From: Lachnoclostridium sp. UBA2905
GTDB lineage: Bacteria > Bacillota > Clostridia > Lachnospirales > Lachnospiraceae
DNA: 50,941 nt
Assembly: GCA_002349525.1 (NCBI GenBank)
Contig: DEDL01000002.1
Location: 15,741-66,681, forward strand
Direction: 5' to 3'
The position numbers were made by a program, and so were the translations under genes. Shown here piece by piece: positions 50,266 to 50,941 of this stretch. Each line of letters starts with the position of its first letter. The first letter of the stretch is position 1. The notes beneath the pieces were generated by a model. It was not told the origin of the DNA. It saw only the letters and a list, made by a program, of their open reading frames with translations, and searched no databases.

Positions 50266-50350
50266 TTTAATAGGCTTTAATAGGCATTTATTTTTATCTG
50301 ATTATAATGTATGGTATCATAATGTATGTCATCTATACGAATAAGACATA
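50266..50350. repeat. Short direct and inverted repeats between pyrB and the GH30-like gene
   Basis: TTTAATAGGC occurs twice in tandem (50266-50285). ATAATGTATG occurs twice 15 bases apart (50304-50313, 50319-50328). TATGTC (50325-50330) and GACATA (50345-50350) are inverted. They lie in the 291-base divergent gap where both promoters must be, so they may be operators. Several TATAAT-like boxes are present and the GH30-like promoter cannot be fixed. Confidence 0.4.
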
Positions 50351-50412
50351 TAAGTATAATAATTATCAAATAAGTATTTTATGATTATCATCGTTAAGGA
50401 GGAGCATGCCAG

Positions 50413-50941
50413 ATGATCAACAACAGATATTATAAAATAATGAGAAAAATATTTGCTGCAACTGCTTTATCGGCTGTTTTAATTGCCACAGGATGTGGCG
50501 GAGACAAAACTGATACTAATGGGAATGTCAGCAATACAGAAGCTACTGCCAAACCAGATAATGAAGCTTCAGATAGCAGCGCATCTGATAAACCTGAGGC
50601 TACAGCGGTGCAGTCAGCTGGTGATAATGTAAGGGGAGAGCTTGTAAAGCCTGATAATGTAGTGGCTGATGCTGTGCAGGTAGGAATAAATGATGAGAAG
50701 AAGTTTCAGACTATAGAAGGCTTTGGTGCAGGATTTACATATTACAGCAGCTATGTATTTTTTGCACAGTATAAGAGCGAGGTTTATGATCTTTTATTTA
50801 AGGATGCAAACATATCTATATTAAGATTTAAAAATGCCTATAAGTATGAAGAGGATAAGGATTATAATACAAAAATTGAAAAAGAGATATATGAAGAAGC
50901 TAAGAAGCGTCTTAATGAAAAAGGAATTTCTCCATTAGTTC
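50413..50941 (+). CDS. GH30-like lipoprotein (partial, runs off the window)
   Basis: The first 176 codons of an exported enzyme. A basic start (NNRYYKIMRK) and hydrophobic core end in the lipobox IATGC, with lipid-bearing Cys28. A Ser/Asp/Ala/Thr-rich spacer (about 29-75) would lift the domain from the membrane. From about residue 93 the sequence FQTIEGFGAGFTYYSSYVF, with LLFKDANISILRF later (landmarks TIEGFGAGF and ISILRF), resembles the first strand and helix of GH30 barrels. The catalytic Glu residues lie beyond the edge. AAGGAGG precedes the ATG. Probably a cell-bound partner of the secreted GH30 xylanase; the subfamily cannot be told. Confidence 0.7.
   Translation, partial: MINNRYYKIMRKIFAATALSAVLIATGCGGDKTDTNGNVSNTEATAKPDNEASDSSASDKPEATAVQSAGDNVRGELVKPDNVVADAVQVGINDEKKFQTIEGFGAGFTYYSSYVFFAQYKSEVYDLLFKDANISILRFKNAYKYEEDKDYNTKIEKEIYEEAKKRLNEKGISPLV

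Noticed and set aside
1..50941. Prophage, insertion sequence or integrative element
   Set aside because: No transposase, integrase, phage structural gene or flanking target repeat was seen; the single tRNA gene has no att-like copy nearby.

Overview
This AT-rich window looks like chromosome from an anaerobic Firmicute, most likely a xylan-degrading Lachnospiraceae (Butyrivibrio/Roseburia/Lachnospira type). That placement is inferred, not searched. The reasons are low GC, strong AGGAGG-type ribosome binding sites, a T-box-controlled trp operon, a flavodiiron protein, formate-tetrahydrofolate ligase, Na+-coupled transporters, and secreted xylan enzymes with proline/threonine linkers and lysine-rich Fn3 tails. 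I see no prophage, insertion sequence or CRISPR array.

Layout. 1-2.7 kb: the end of a membrane protein, then an overlapping SGNH hydrolase-mnmA-PepSY protein operon. 2.7-6.7 kb: a phosphate locus with five TTTTACA half-sites, a Na+/phosphate cotransporter fused to a PhoU-like domain, a PhoB/PhoP-type regulator and a PhoR-type kinase. 6.8-10.1 kb: DUF3737 beta-helix protein, PatB/MalY aminotransferase and flavodiiron protein. A bidirectional terminator separates these from an inverted alanine/glycine symporter. 12-13.8 kb: metY-folA. 13.8-20.7 kb: a tryptophan T-box leader and the complete trpEGDCFBA operon.

20.8-34.8 kb is mostly a plant-polysaccharide region. It holds a GH30 glucuronoxylanase, an AraC regulator, a decayed secreted Fn3 gene, two tandem GH43-CBM6-Fn3 enzymes and mannonate dehydratase (uxuA). 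A YtrA-type GntR/ABC operon and a DUF512 radical SAM gene are interspersed. GH30 would cut glucuronoxylan, the GH43 enzymes would trim arabinose or xylose side groups, and UxuA would feed the released glucuronate into central metabolism. A second GH30-like gene, a lipoprotein, runs off the right edge.

34.9-48.3 kb is housekeeping: tRNA-Arg(CCG), a membrane-anchored protein with ten AQVxDPN heptads, rluF-like, ligA, metA (acetyl type, matching metY), tepA-like protease, uppP, ftsK/spoIIIE, two overlapping ATP-grasp ligase genes of unknown product, and fhs. After fhs lies an unusually GC-rich, multiply folded element ending in a T-run. The inverted pyrBI genes follow.

The strongest leads for undescribed biology are the folded element after fhs, the tandem ATP-grasp pair behind ftsK, a 12-bp perfect inverted repeat enclosing the whole trp T-box leader, the very basic Fn3 tails of the xylan enzymes, and a promoter motif shared by the mnmA operon and metY.
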